A stretch of DNA of 36,101 nt from Hyphomicrobiales bacterium (lineage in GTDB: Bacteria > Pseudomonadota > Alphaproteobacteria > Rhizobiales > OSC116): the NCBI GenBank assembly GCA_016744975.1, contig JADGDI010000017.1, forward strand, positions 1 through 36,101. Direction: 5' to 3'. The notes beneath the pieces are model-generated. The model was not told where the DNA came from and searched no databases. It was given only the letters and a program-made list of their open reading frames with translations. Both the position numbers and the translations under genes were made by a program. Positions 26,068 to 34,234 of the stretch are shown one piece after another. The stretch's first letter is position 1, and each line of letters starts with the position of its first letter.

Positions 26068-27318
26068 TTATTTTATAATTTGTGCAGTTTCAACCACTGC
26101 ATGGAATAATACATCCGCCCCTGCAGTTGACCATTGTTTGCTAATATCTTCAGCTTCATTATGCGAAAGGCCATCTACACATGGGCACATAATCATCGCT
26201 GTTGGTGCAAGGCGGTTGATCCAACAGGCATCATGGCCTGCGCCTGAAATGATATTCATGTGTGAATAACCTAAATTTTCAGCTGCCTTTCGTACTGCAG
26301 TGACGCAATTTTCATCGAACGTTACGGGGTCGAAACCACCGACTTTTTCGATCTCTATTTCTAGCCCCATCATGTCGCAAATTTTCTTTGCACCTTTTGC
26401 TAGTGCTTGCTCCATTGCTTCAATAGTCGCCAGATCTGGTGATCTTAGGTCAACTGTGAATACGACTTTACCTGGGATGACATTGCGGCTATTGGGGTAT
26501 ACATCAATATGCCCTGCAGCGCCTACGGCGTTGGGTTTGTGTGACCATGCAATTTCATCAACCAGCTCTAAAATTCTTGCCATGCCAAGGCCTGCATTTT
26601 TGCGCATTGGCATGGGGGTTGAGCCTGTATGGCTGTCCTTGCCTGTGACGGTGATTTGCGTCCATGACAGGCCTTGACCGTGGGTTACCACGCCAATGTC
26701 TTTATTTTCGGCTTCTAAAATTGGCCCTTGTTCAATATGCAGCTCAAACATGGCGTGCATTTTACGTGCGCCGACCTGTTCATCGCCTAGCCAGCCAATG
26801 CGTTTTAGCTCATCGCCAAATTTTTTACCTGCTGCATCCTCAATCTCATATGCCCATTCTTGGGTGTGCATTTCTGCAAATACGCCAGATGCTAACATGG
26901 CAGGTGCATAGCGGGTGCCTTCTTCATTTGTCCAATTGGTGACGACGATGGGATGTTTGGTTTTAATGTCCAAATCATTAAGGCTGCGTACCACTTCAAG
27001 GCCTGCTAAAACGCCTAATATGCCATCGTAACGCCCGCCTGTTGGTTGGGTATCTAAATGGCTGCCTATATAAACAGGTAATAAATTGGGGTCGCTGCCT
27101 TCTCTAGTCATAAACATGTTGCCCATGGTATCGACACCCATTGTCATACCTGCATCGAGGCACCATTTTTTAAAAAGATGACGGCCTTCACTGTCTTCAT
27201 CGGTTAGGGTTTGGCGGTTATTACCACCTGCAACACCTGGGCCAATTTTTGCCATTTCATGAATGCTATCCCACAAACGATCGCCATTAATGCGTAAATT
27301 CTCACCCGCTGCGCTCAT
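26068..27318 (-). CDS. Zn-dependent N-carbamoyl-amino-acid hydrolase (beta-ureidopropionase type)
   Basis: A 416-residue M20-family amidohydrolase. The zinc site is visible as GSHLDTQPTGGRYDG (His87, Asp98) and TNEEGTRYAP (Glu132/Glu133), with ELHIEQGPILE and HTGSTPMPMRKNAG in the lid/dimerisation domain and SGAGHDACW near the end. Members hydrolyse N-carbamoyl-beta-alanine, N-carbamoyl-L-amino acids or allantoate. With dihydropyrimidinase 37 bases downstream, the beta-ureidopropionase role (releasing beta-alanine or 2-methyl-beta-alanine, ammonia and carbon dioxide) is the most likely. GGGAG precedes the ATG. A decayed cupin reading frame lies just upstream. Confidence 0.88.
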   Translation of the reverse strand: MSAAGENLRINGDRLWDSIHEMAKIGPGVAGGNNRQTLTDEDSEGRHLFKKWCLDAGMTMGVDTMGNMFMTREGSDPNLLPVYIGSHLDTQPTGGRYDGILGVLAGLEVVRSLNDLDIKTKHPIVVTNWTNEEGTRYAPAMLASGVFAEMHTQEWAYEIEDAAGKKFGDELKRIGWLGDEQVGARKMHAMFELHIEQGPILEAENKDIGVVTHGQGLSWTQITVTGKDSHTGSTPMPMRKNAGLGMARILELVDEIAWSHKPNAVGAAGHIDVYPNSRNVIPGKVVFTVDLRSPDLATIEAMEQALAKGAKKICDMMGLEIEIEKVGGFDPVTFDENCVTAVRKAAENLGYSHMNIISGAGHDACWINRLAPTAMIMCPCVDGLSHNEAEDISKQWSTAGADVLFHAVVETAQIIK

Positions 27319-27330
27319 TAAAATTCTCCC

Positions 27331-27447
27331 TTATTTAAGTTCCACCTCAACAAATGACATTGGCTCGGAGCCAATGTTAACGACATTATGCTTCATACCT
27401 ATATCACGTTTATACGCAGCGCCTGAGGCTATTTTTACTTGCTTCCA
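27331..27447 (-). pseudogene. Remnant of a small cupin-family gene
   Basis: Between mmsA and the hydrolase gene a 38-codon minus-strand frame encodes WKQVKIASGAAYKRDIGMKH followed by NVVNIGSEPMSFVEVELK and a stop. This looks like the last two strands of a small cupin (a G-x-H-x-V-x-N turn and the ending FVEVELK). It has no start codon with a ribosome-binding site and is preceded in frame by a stop at 27448-27450, so the N-terminal part of the gene has been lost. The only other frames nearby are very short (for example ATG at 27465). Probably deletion scar of a former operon member. Confidence 0.6.
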
Positions 27448-27483
27448 TTATGATCCCCCAATCATATGATTTAACTTTTCCTT

Positions 27484-28974
27484 TTAGGTTGGGAAAGTAA
27501 ATACAGCACCTTGTTTTATACCTGTTGGCCATCTGGTTGTGATGGTTTTAAGGCGCGTGTAAAAATGTATGCCTTCGGGGCCGTAGATTGAATGATCGCC
27601 AAATAATGAGCGTTTCCACCCGCCAAAACTATGATAAGCAACAGGTACAGGAATTGGTACATTCACACCTACCATACCCACTTCAATGCGGTTGGCAAAA
27701 TCGCGCGCGGCATCGCCATCGCGGGTAAAGATTGCCGTGCCATTGCCATATTCATGGTCATTTATCATATCCACCGCAGTTTCATAATCTGCAACCCGAG
27801 CGACTTGCAATACGGGGCCAAAAATCTCTTCTTTATAGATGGTCATGTCGGTTGTGATGCCGTCAAATAATGTGCCGCCTACAAAATAGCCGTTTTCATA
27901 ACCTTGTAGTTTGAAACCGCGCCCATCTACAAGCAGTTCTGCGCCTTCTTCAACACCTTTATCGATATAAGAAAACACTTTTTCTTGATGCATTTTGGTA
28001 ATCACGGGGCCCATTTCAGCATCGGAATCAGTCGATGGGCCAATTTTCAAGGATTCAACCCTTGGCTTTAACTTTTCGATCAATTTATCAGCTGTTTGAT
28101 CGCCAATTGCGACGGCAACTGAAATTGCCATACAACGTTCACCCGCACTGCCATATCCTGCACCCATTAAGGCATCTGCTACTTGATCCATATCGGCATC
28201 GGGCATGATGATCATATGGTTTTTTGCGCCGCCTAAAGCTTGTACACGTTTGCCAGCTGCGGTGCCGCGCGTATAAATATACTCGGCAATAGGCGTTGAG
28301 CCGACAAAGCTGACGGCTTTAACATCGTCATGATCTAAGATTGCATCAACCGCACCCTTATCACCATGAACAATGTTAAATACGCCAGGAGGGAAGCCTG
28401 CCTCATGAAACAATTCCCACACCAACATTGGTGCTGCGGGGTCTCGCTCTGAGGGCTTTAAAACAAAAGTGTTACCACAGGCAATGGCGATTGGAAACAT
28501 CCACATCGGCACCATTGCTGGGAAATTAAATGGGGTAATGCCCGCCACAACACCAAGCGGTTGGCGGTCAGAAAAGCTGTCTATCGCAGGGCCAACATTG
28601 CGGCTAAACTCGCCCTTTAACAGGCCAGGAATGCCACAGGCATATTCTACAATTTCGATACCGCGCTGTAATTCGCCCAAGGCATCATCATGGGTTTTGC
28701 CTTGTTCTTTTGAGATAGCGCGGGCTAAATCATCCGCCCTGTCATCTAGCAACTGTTTGAATTTAAACATGAATTTTGAGCGTTTAAGTGCTGGCATATC
28801 TAGCCATGCAGGCAATGCGGCTTTGGCAGCAGCAACCGCCTCGCTAACTTCGGTATTTGTTGAAAGTGGCAAGCTAGAGGATTGCTCACCTGTTGCTGGA
28901 TTATATACAGCAACATGCTTGTCCGTATTTGAAGTGACCAATTTACCATTTATGCCATTTTGATAGATATGCAT
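27484..28974 (-). CDS. mmsA: CoA-acylating methylmalonate/malonate-semialdehyde dehydrogenase
   Basis: A 496-residue aldehyde dehydrogenase of the MmsA/IolA type, which converts malonate semialdehyde to acetyl-CoA, or methylmalonate semialdehyde to propionyl-CoA, with NAD and CoA. Seen: TPFNFPAMVP (147-156), VLKPSERDP, FVGSTPIAEYIY, nucleophile Cys281 in GSAGERCMA. The usual general-base Glu of ELGGK is replaced (QALGGAKNH, Ala246), a hallmark of the CoA-dependent group. These aldehydes are end products of uracil and thymine breakdown after transamination of beta-alanine or its methyl form. First gene of the operon, with a RutR-type operator in its promoter. The matching beta-alanine transaminase is not obvious in the window. 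Confidence 0.94.
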   Translation of the reverse strand: MHIYQNGINGKLVTSNTDKHVAVYNPATGEQSSSLPLSTNTEVSEAVAAAKAALPAWLDMPALKRSKFMFKFKQLLDDRADDLARAISKEQGKTHDDALGELQRGIEIVEYACGIPGLLKGEFSRNVGPAIDSFSDRQPLGVVAGITPFNFPAMVPMWMFPIAIACGNTFVLKPSERDPAAPMLVWELFHEAGFPPGVFNIVHGDKGAVDAILDHDDVKAVSFVGSTPIAEYIYTRGTAAGKRVQALGGAKNHMIIMPDADMDQVADALMGAGYGSAGERCMAISVAVAIGDQTADKLIEKLKPRVESLKIGPSTDSDAEMGPVITKMHQEKVFSYIDKGVEEGAELLVDGRGFKLQGYENGYFVGGTLFDGITTDMTIYKEEIFGPVLQVARVADYETAVDMINDHEYGNGTAIFTRDGDAARDFANRIEVGMVGVNVPIPVPVAYHSFGGWKRSLFGDHSIYGPEGIHFYTRLKTITTRWPTGIKQGAVFTFPT

Positions 28975-29478
28975 TGGACTGCTCTTTAGCTGTTAATATT
29001 ATTTCACTATAGCCGCCTTGACCAACTGGTCAAGATTAAATTTAAAACCAGGCCATTAAACCTAAGATTCAGGTCGCATTTTTAAGCTTGCTGAAATGAG
29101 GTTGAGTTTGCTAGCATAATGAAAAATATGGGCTTATTTAATTTTTATTGCAAAATTAGATAGGCCTTCGAAATGTGAATAACTAGATTTTAAATTTAGC
29201 AAAAGGCGGTAAAAAATTGCAAATGACGCTCATTTTATGCTGTTATGACGCATAAATGGGGATGTTAGCATTGGTTTTTTAAAATTTATATCGGGTAAAG
29301 CCATTCTATAATGATAGATTACTATGTGATAATGCACTATATTCCTGACTAAAATTCAATAGCCAATGTTTTTGTTTATTTTTTGAAGTTAGTTATTTTC
29401 TACTATCTAGTTTATTTATATGAAAAATTTTAGCTTTTATAAATCAATTTATAAATTTCTTGACCTATTTTTTATCAA
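28975..29478. other. Divergent promoter region between mmsA and cofG
   Basis: A 504-base AT-rich spacer between the two main operons. It holds the mmsA promoter and RutR-type operator at its left end and a candidate cofG promoter at its right end. Between 29040 and 29455 I see no open frame of note, RNA gene or second copy of the operator. Confidence 0.7.
29006..29033 (-). promoter_or_regulatory. mmsA promoter overlapped by a RutR operator
   Basis: The 16 bases 29018-29033 read TTGACCAACTGGTCAA, an exact match to TTGACCAnnTGGTCAA, the palindrome known for RutR, the pyrimidine-sensing TetR-family repressor of E. coli. On the minus strand its first half is also the -35 hexamer TTGACC (29028-29033); after a 16-base spacer comes -10 TATAGT (29006-29011), with the mmsA ATG 32 bases further on. 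Binding would block RNA polymerase, and uracil or thymine would relieve it. No rutR gene is in the window. Confidence 0.8.
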
Positions 29479-29488
29479 ATGGTAAAAA
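29460..29488 (+). promoter_or_regulatory. Candidate cofG promoter
   Basis: -35 TTGACC (29460-29465), 17-base spacer, -10-like TAAAAA (29483-29488). The expected transcription start falls on or next to the ATG at 29494, which would make a leaderless message and would explain why no ribosome-binding site is seen. Weak -10; tentative. Confidence 0.35.
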
Positions 29489-29493
29489 ATATT

Positions 29494-30630
29494 ATGGAAG
29501 AAAAATACAAAGCCCCAACCGCTGAACTTTTAGCGTCTTTACCGTTAGAAATTTTAAAGCAGCAGGCACAAAAAATAAAATTGGAGCAATGGGGAGATGT
29601 GATCACATATTCTCGCAAGGTTTTTGTTCCTTTGACCAATATGTGCCGCGATACCTGTGGTTATTGCACATTTGTTAAACACCCTGACGACCCTGCCGCT
29701 GAAATTATCACCAAAGACCAAGTTTTAGCCATTGCCAAAGAAGGGCAAAAAAAAGGCTGCAAAGAATTGTTGTTCAGTTTGGGCGAAAAGCCTGAATTGC
29801 GTTACCAAAAAGCTAAAGCAGCGCTTGCTAAACTTGGCTACTCATCAATTATTGATTATTTAGCTGATATGTGCCAACTGGTGCTTGATGAAACCAGCTT
29901 ATTGCCCCATGTGAACGCTGGCACATTAACCCCTGATGAAATTGTTAAGCTTAAGCCTGTTGCCGCATCAATGGGCATGATGCTTGAGACAGTGAGCAAG
30001 CGGTTGACCAAAATTGGCATGGCGCATTATGCTTGCCCCGACAAAATGCCCGTCCAGCGATTGCGTACTTTAGAACGCACTGGTGCGCTTAACGTGCCTT
30101 TTACAACCGGCTTGTTAATTGGTATTGGTGAGACATGGCAAGAGCGAATTGACAGCTTATATGCAATCGCCAAAATGCATAAAAAATATGGGCATATCCA
30201 AGAAGTGATTGTGCAAAATTTTATGTCAAAACCTGGAATAGAAATGCAAAATCACCCTGAACCTAGCTTGGATGACATGCTGCGAACATTATGTGCTGCG
30301 CGGCTTATATTACCGCCTGATATCAGCTTGCAAGCGCCACCAAATTTAAGCAATCGCCATGTTGAATATTTATCAGCGGGGATTAATGACTGGGGCGGCA
30401 TATCCCCCATTACCATTGATTTTATCAACCCACAAAATGAATGGCCTGAAATTAGAGAACTTGCAAAAAGCACTGAAAGATTTGGTGGTAAATTGCAAGA
30501 AAGACTAACCGTTTACCCCAAATATATCCAAGCTGAAACACGATTTATTGACAAAAGTATTTTACCACGCATTTTTGTACAAGCACGAAGCGATGGGCTA
30601 GCCCAAAACCAAGAGGTAACGACATCATGA
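29494..30630 (+). CDS. cofG: FO synthase subunit 1 (7,8-didemethyl-8-hydroxy-5-deazariboflavin synthase CofG)
   Basis: A radical-SAM enzyme that with CofH builds the deazaflavin chromophore FO of coenzyme F420 from tyrosine and the flavin precursor 5-amino-6-ribitylaminouracil. The iron-sulfur cluster motif CRDTCGYC follows VFVPLTNM, in the C-x3-C-x2-C spacing; KELLFSLGEKPE and HVNAGTLTPDE are typical of CofG, as is VQNFMSKPG. From ATG 29494 it has 378 residues; an in-frame ATG at 29479 would add five. Neither has a good ribosome-binding site. The stop overlaps the cofH start by four bases. Separate CofG and CofH, not the fused FbiC of actinobacteria. Confidence 0.95.
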   Translation: MEEKYKAPTAELLASLPLEILKQQAQKIKLEQWGDVITYSRKVFVPLTNMCRDTCGYCTFVKHPDDPAAEIITKDQVLAIAKEGQKKGCKELLFSLGEKPELRYQKAKAALAKLGYSSIIDYLADMCQLVLDETSLLPHVNAGTLTPDEIVKLKPVAASMGMMLETVSKRLTKIGMAHYACPDKMPVQRLRTLERTGALNVPFTTGLLIGIGETWQERIDSLYAIAKMHKKYGHIQEVIVQNFMSKPGIEMQNHPEPSLDDMLRTLCAARLILPPDISLQAPPNLSNRHVEYLSAGINDWGGISPITIDFINPQNEWPEIRELAKSTERFGGKLQERLTVYPKYIQAETRFIDKSILPRIFVQARSDGLAQNQEVTTS

Positions 30631-31871
30631 CCCACCGCGCCATGAGGACATTATTAACCGCAAGCACTGCCACTCAAGATATTTTAAACCGCTGCTTGGC
30701 TGGCAATGAGGTTAGTGAAAAAGACGGCATTATATTATTTTCGGCGCCTGAAAGTGACATGCCTGCTATTGCTAGTGTGGCTGATTATTTGCGCTCTAAA
30801 ACCAATGGAGATGCGGTTTCATTTGTAGTCACACGCAACATTAACTTTACTAACATTTGCTATATGGGCTGTAAATTTTGCAATTTTGCCAAACGAATTG
30901 AAGATGTTGGCGCACAATGGCTCGACATTGATAAACTGGTTGAAAGGGCCGTTGAAGCTTGGGATAGAGGCGCAACGGAAGTTTGCATTCAAGGTGGTTT
31001 GCACCCCAAAATGAAAGGCACTGAGTATCGAAATATTTTACTGGCATTAAAAGCCCGATTGCCCGATTTGCACATCCATGCATTCTCACCCTTTGAGATT
31101 TGGTATGGCGCTAAAAAGTCCAAACTTTCTTATGAAGCATTTTTGAGCGATTTGAAGAACTGTGGTTTAGACTCAATGCCTGGCACTGCAGCGGAAATTC
31201 TTGATACGGAAATTCGCAAACAGCTTACTAAAAACAAATTAAGCACCGAGCAATGGGTCGAGATTATTACCACCGCACATAAGGTTGGCATCCCGACCAC
31301 TTGCACCATTATGTATGGCCATATTGACGGGCCAAAAGACTGGGCTGGGCATATTTGTAAATTACGCGACATTCAGAAACAAACAGGGGGGTTTACTGAG
31401 TTTGTACCGCTAAGCTTTGTGCATACAGACTCGCCATTATATACTGAAAACCCCGAAACTGTTCGCCCTGGCCCAACGGCACTTGAGGTTGAAAAAATGC
31501 ATGCAATATCCCGTATTTTATTACATAGGTGGATTGATAATATTCAGGTATCTTGGACCAAGCTTGGTGCTGAATTTGCAACCGAAATGCTACAATCTGG
31601 GGTGAATGACCTTGGTGGTACTTTAATGAATGAGAGCATTTCCAGAGCTTCTGGTGCTTTAAATGGGCAAGAAATTACCGCAACTGAAATGGTTGAGATG
31701 ATCCGCACAGTTGGCCGCACACCTGTTCAGCGCAATACACTATATCAGGTTTTGGAGACATATTTGCATAAAGAACCAACGGACTATGCACCTTTGGTTG
31801 ACCGCAAAGGGCAGAATCCGCTTGATTATTTAGCTCAAGAACCAATGGCAATAGAACAGGCTGGTGCATAA
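30627..31871 (+). CDS. cofH: FO synthase subunit 2 (CofH)
   Basis: A 414-residue radical-SAM protein, partner of CofG in FO synthesis. The cluster motif CYMGCKFC has Cys78, Cys82 and Cys85, after VTRNINFTNI. Downstream are EVCIQGGLHPKM, IHAFSPFEIWYGAKK, LDSMPGTAAEIL, TTCTIMYGHIDGP and the late GGTLMNESISRASGA, all as in CofH and related menaquinone (MqnC/MqnE) enzymes; operon position settles it as CofH. The C-terminal 40 residues extend past the family core. Its start overlaps the cofG stop (ATGA) and its end overlaps cofD by one base. Confidence 0.95.
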   Translation: MTHRAMRTLLTASTATQDILNRCLAGNEVSEKDGIILFSAPESDMPAIASVADYLRSKTNGDAVSFVVTRNINFTNICYMGCKFCNFAKRIEDVGAQWLDIDKLVERAVEAWDRGATEVCIQGGLHPKMKGTEYRNILLALKARLPDLHIHAFSPFEIWYGAKKSKLSYEAFLSDLKNCGLDSMPGTAAEILDTEIRKQLTKNKLSTEQWVEIITTAHKVGIPTTCTIMYGHIDGPKDWAGHICKLRDIQKQTGGFTEFVPLSFVHTDSPLYTENPETVRPGPTALEVEKMHAISRILLHRWIDNIQVSWTKLGAEFATEMLQSGVNDLGGTLMNESISRASGALNGQEITATEMVEMIRTVGRTPVQRNTLYQVLETYLHKEPTDYAPLVDRKGQNPLDYLAQEPMAIEQAGA

Positions 31872-32836
31872 TGGCTGATATTCAAAAAACCTCGGTTGTT
31901 TTACTATCTGGTGGGGTTGGCGGGGCTAAGATAGCCGAAGGCTTGGCGCATATTGACCATGTAGATTTGACCATTATTGGCAATGTTGCTGATGATGATG
32001 AGTTTCATGGTTTGTGGGTATCGCCTGACATTGACACGCTGGTTTACACGCTTTCAGGGCGCATTGACACAAAGCAGGGTTGGGGTGTTGCTGATGAAAG
32101 TTTGCGCGCCTTATCGGTTTTAACTGAACTTGGGCAAGACACCTGGATGACCTTGGGTGACCGAGATTTTGGTTTGCATATTTACCGAACAAATCGCCTT
32201 AAGCAAGGCCATAGCCGCAATGAGATTTTGAGCGATATTTGCGCGGCATTTAAACTACCCTGTTCAATTATTTTACCAACTGAAGATGTGATTCAGACTA
32301 GGGTTCGGATTTCTAGTGGGTGGGTTAGTTTTCAAGAATATTTTGTCAAAGAGCAATGTTTGCCAGAAGTCCTAGAATTAAAGGTTCAAAATATCGAGAA
32401 GGCCAAGCCTAGTCAGATGGCTTTAGATGCCATAAAAAATGCTGACATTATTGTTATTGCACCAAGCAATCCACTGGTTTCCATTTTGCCGATCATTAAT
32501 ATTCCTGATATTGGCGAGGCAATAAAATCGGCAACTGCGCCGAAAGTTGGCATGTCACCATTGATTGGTGGTAAAACCGTTAAAGGCCCTGCTGATAAAA
32601 TGATGCAATCTTTAGGTATCGGTGCAAAATCCTCGCAAATTGCGGCATTATATCGTGATTATTTGGATGTGTTTTTTATTGATCGTTGCGATGTTCTTGA
32701 AAAGACAGACATAACAAAAGGTGGCATGGCAGTTGTAACCGACAATATTTTTATGCGCAATAAGGTCGATAAAATTGCTTTGGCAAAAAAAATGTTACAA
32801 AGTGTGAATTTGCTTGGGAGCGTTGAAAATGGCTAA
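31871..32836 (+). CDS. cofD: 2-phospho-L-lactate transferase (CofD)
   Basis: A 321-residue enzyme that joins FO to the phospho-lactyl (or phosphoenolpyruvyl or related) group of the activated guanylyl precursor, giving F420-0 or its dehydro form. Clear signatures: VVLLSGGVGGAKIAEGL at the N-terminus, NVADDDEFHGLWVSPDIDTLVYTLSG, TWMTLGDRDFGLHIYRT, and IVIAPSNPLVSILPIINIP with VGMSPLIGGKTVKGPADKMM. Full length. It overlaps cofH by one base and cofC by eight, so translation is coupled along the operon. Confidence 0.96.
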   Translation: MADIQKTSVVLLSGGVGGAKIAEGLAHIDHVDLTIIGNVADDDEFHGLWVSPDIDTLVYTLSGRIDTKQGWGVADESLRALSVLTELGQDTWMTLGDRDFGLHIYRTNRLKQGHSRNEILSDICAAFKLPCSIILPTEDVIQTRVRISSGWVSFQEYFVKEQCLPEVLELKVQNIEKAKPSQMALDAIKNADIIVIAPSNPLVSILPIINIPDIGEAIKSATAPKVGMSPLIGGKTVKGPADKMMQSLGIGAKSSQIAALYRDYLDVFFIDRCDVLEKTDITKGGMAVVTDNIFMRNKVDKIALAKKMLQSVNLLGSVENG

Positions 32837-33470
32837 TATGGTAGATACCGATTGCTTGATTATCATCCCGATGAAAGACCCGAAGCTTGCCAAAACTCGA
32901 CTGGGCAAAGTAGTTGATGATGAAACCCGCGCGGCATTGGCACTTGGTTTATTTAAAAACACATTGCGGATTTTGGCAGATTTAAGCCCACGAGCTTCCG
33001 TCTTGGTGGTAACTGAGGCGCAAGCAATTGCGGATATTGCTGTTAAGCAAAAATTTGCTGCTTTGGTTCGAACGCTTAAAGATGGACTCAATGGCGCTGT
33101 GACTGACGGGGCTAATTGGGCTGTTGAGCAAGGGTATAAAACCATCGTGATTATCCCTGCTGACCTTGCGCTATTGGAGGTTGAAGACTTAGCCGATGCG
33201 TTACAATATGCAGATATTGCCGAGCAATTAACGCTTTGCAAATCTGCTGATGGCGGCACAAATTGTTTGATGGTTTCGCCGCCTAATGCCATTAAATTTT
33301 GTTATGGAATAAACTCGTTTAATTTGCATAAGATGCAGGGGCGCTCTGCGGATTTGACTGTACAGATACTGGCTGAAACCAGTATGAAATTTGACTTGGA
33401 TAGTGCGGATGATTTGGATGGCCTCGCGCGTAGCAGCTATTTGTCTTTAGTCAGCGGAGGCCTTGCATGA
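32829..33470 (+). CDS. cofC: Phospholactate/phosphoenolpyruvate-type guanylyltransferase (CofC/FbiD)
   Basis: A nucleotidyltransferase that activates 2-phospholactate, phosphoenolpyruvate or 3-phosphoglycerate with GTP for CofD. From ATG 32829 it has 213 residues: CLIIIPMKDPKLAKTRLGKV (nucleotide loop), VLVVTEAQAIADIA, LKDGLNGAVTDGANWAVEQG, IVIIPADLALLEVEDL and CKSADGGTNCLMVSPP. The frame opens at a TTG (32814) but ATG 32829 has GGGAG eight bases upstream. Which three-carbon acid is used cannot be told by eye and matters, because it sets the chemical form of the cofactor. Overlaps cofE by four bases. Confidence 0.93.
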   Translation: MANMVDTDCLIIIPMKDPKLAKTRLGKVVDDETRAALALGLFKNTLRILADLSPRASVLVVTEAQAIADIAVKQKFAALVRTLKDGLNGAVTDGANWAVEQGYKTIVIIPADLALLEVEDLADALQYADIAEQLTLCKSADGGTNCLMVSPPNAIKFCYGINSFNLHKMQGRSADLTVQILAETSMKFDLDSADDLDGLARSSYLSLVSGGLA

Positions 33471-34234
33471 GTTTGTTTATTTCGGTCATTCCTGAAATTC
33501 CTGAAATTCAGCCCAATGACGATTTGGCTGCAATATTGGCTGAAAAGATTTTGGCAAATATTGGTCAGTTGCAAGATTATGACATATTGGTCATTGCTCA
33601 AAAAGTTATCTCAAAAGCTGAGGGCCGTATTGTTAACCTATCGGATATCACACCATCTACCGAAGCATTGGACTATGCTAAAAAACTTGCAAAAGACCCC
33701 CGTAAAGTGGAGGTAGTATTGCGCGAGAGCAGCAAAGTGGTAAAGAGTTTTAAACACCCAAATAATGATGAAGGCACGATGATTTGCCAGCATAATACAG
33801 GGCATATTAGCGCCAATGCGGGGGTAGACCAGTCTAATTGCACAGGCGATGATGAGGTGATTTTATTGCCTATTTCAGCTGATAAAAGCGCTGAGAAAAT
33901 TCGTAAAATATTGGTTGAGAAATTCAACGTTAAGCTTGGCATTATTATTTCCGACACATTTGGACGGCCTTGGCGCTTAGGCCAAATGAATGTTGCCATT
34001 GGGGTTGCTGGCATGCCAGCTAAAAAAAGTGAGGTTGGTAATTTGGATGCAAATGGCCGACCATTATCCGTAACCGAACCTGCCTTTGCCGATGAAATTG
34101 CCGCCGCTTCTGGCCTAGTTATTGGCAAGGCATCTAACACACCGCTGGTTTTAGTGCGTGGTTTAACATGGCATGAAGCAGCAGGTACAGCACAAGATTT
34201 AATTAGAAACCAAAAAGAGGATGCATTTAGATGA
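33467..34234 (+). CDS. cofE: Coenzyme F420:L-glutamate ligase (CofE)
   Basis: A 255-residue GTP-dependent ligase that adds glutamate residues to F420-0. It shows [48 protein letters not shown] (substrate-binding), [16 protein letters not shown] and [20 protein letters not shown] with AIGVAGM, all characteristic. It is the stand-alone archaeal-type form, lacking the flavin-binding C-terminal domain of mycobacterial FbiB. If cofactor synthesis passes through dehydro-F420-0, the reductase for that step would have to be another protein. Overlaps both neighbours by four bases. Confidence 0.95.
   Translation: MSLFISVIPEIPEIQPNDDLAAILAEKILANIGQLQDYDILVIAQKVISKAEGRIVNLSDITPSTEALDYAKKLAKDPRKVEVVLRESSKVVKSFKHPNNDEGTMICQHNTGHISANAGVDQSNCTGDDEVILLPISADKSAEKIRKILVEKFNVKLGIIISDTFGRPWRLGQMNVAIGVAGMPAKKSEVGNLDANGRPLSVTEPAFADEIAAASGLVIGKASNTPLVLVRGLTWHEAAGTAQDLIRNQKEDAFR

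Noticed and set aside
28469-28963. 164-codon plus-strand frame inside mmsA
   Set aside because: Antisense shadow of a clearly conserved gene; no ribosome-binding site and no recognisable motifs.
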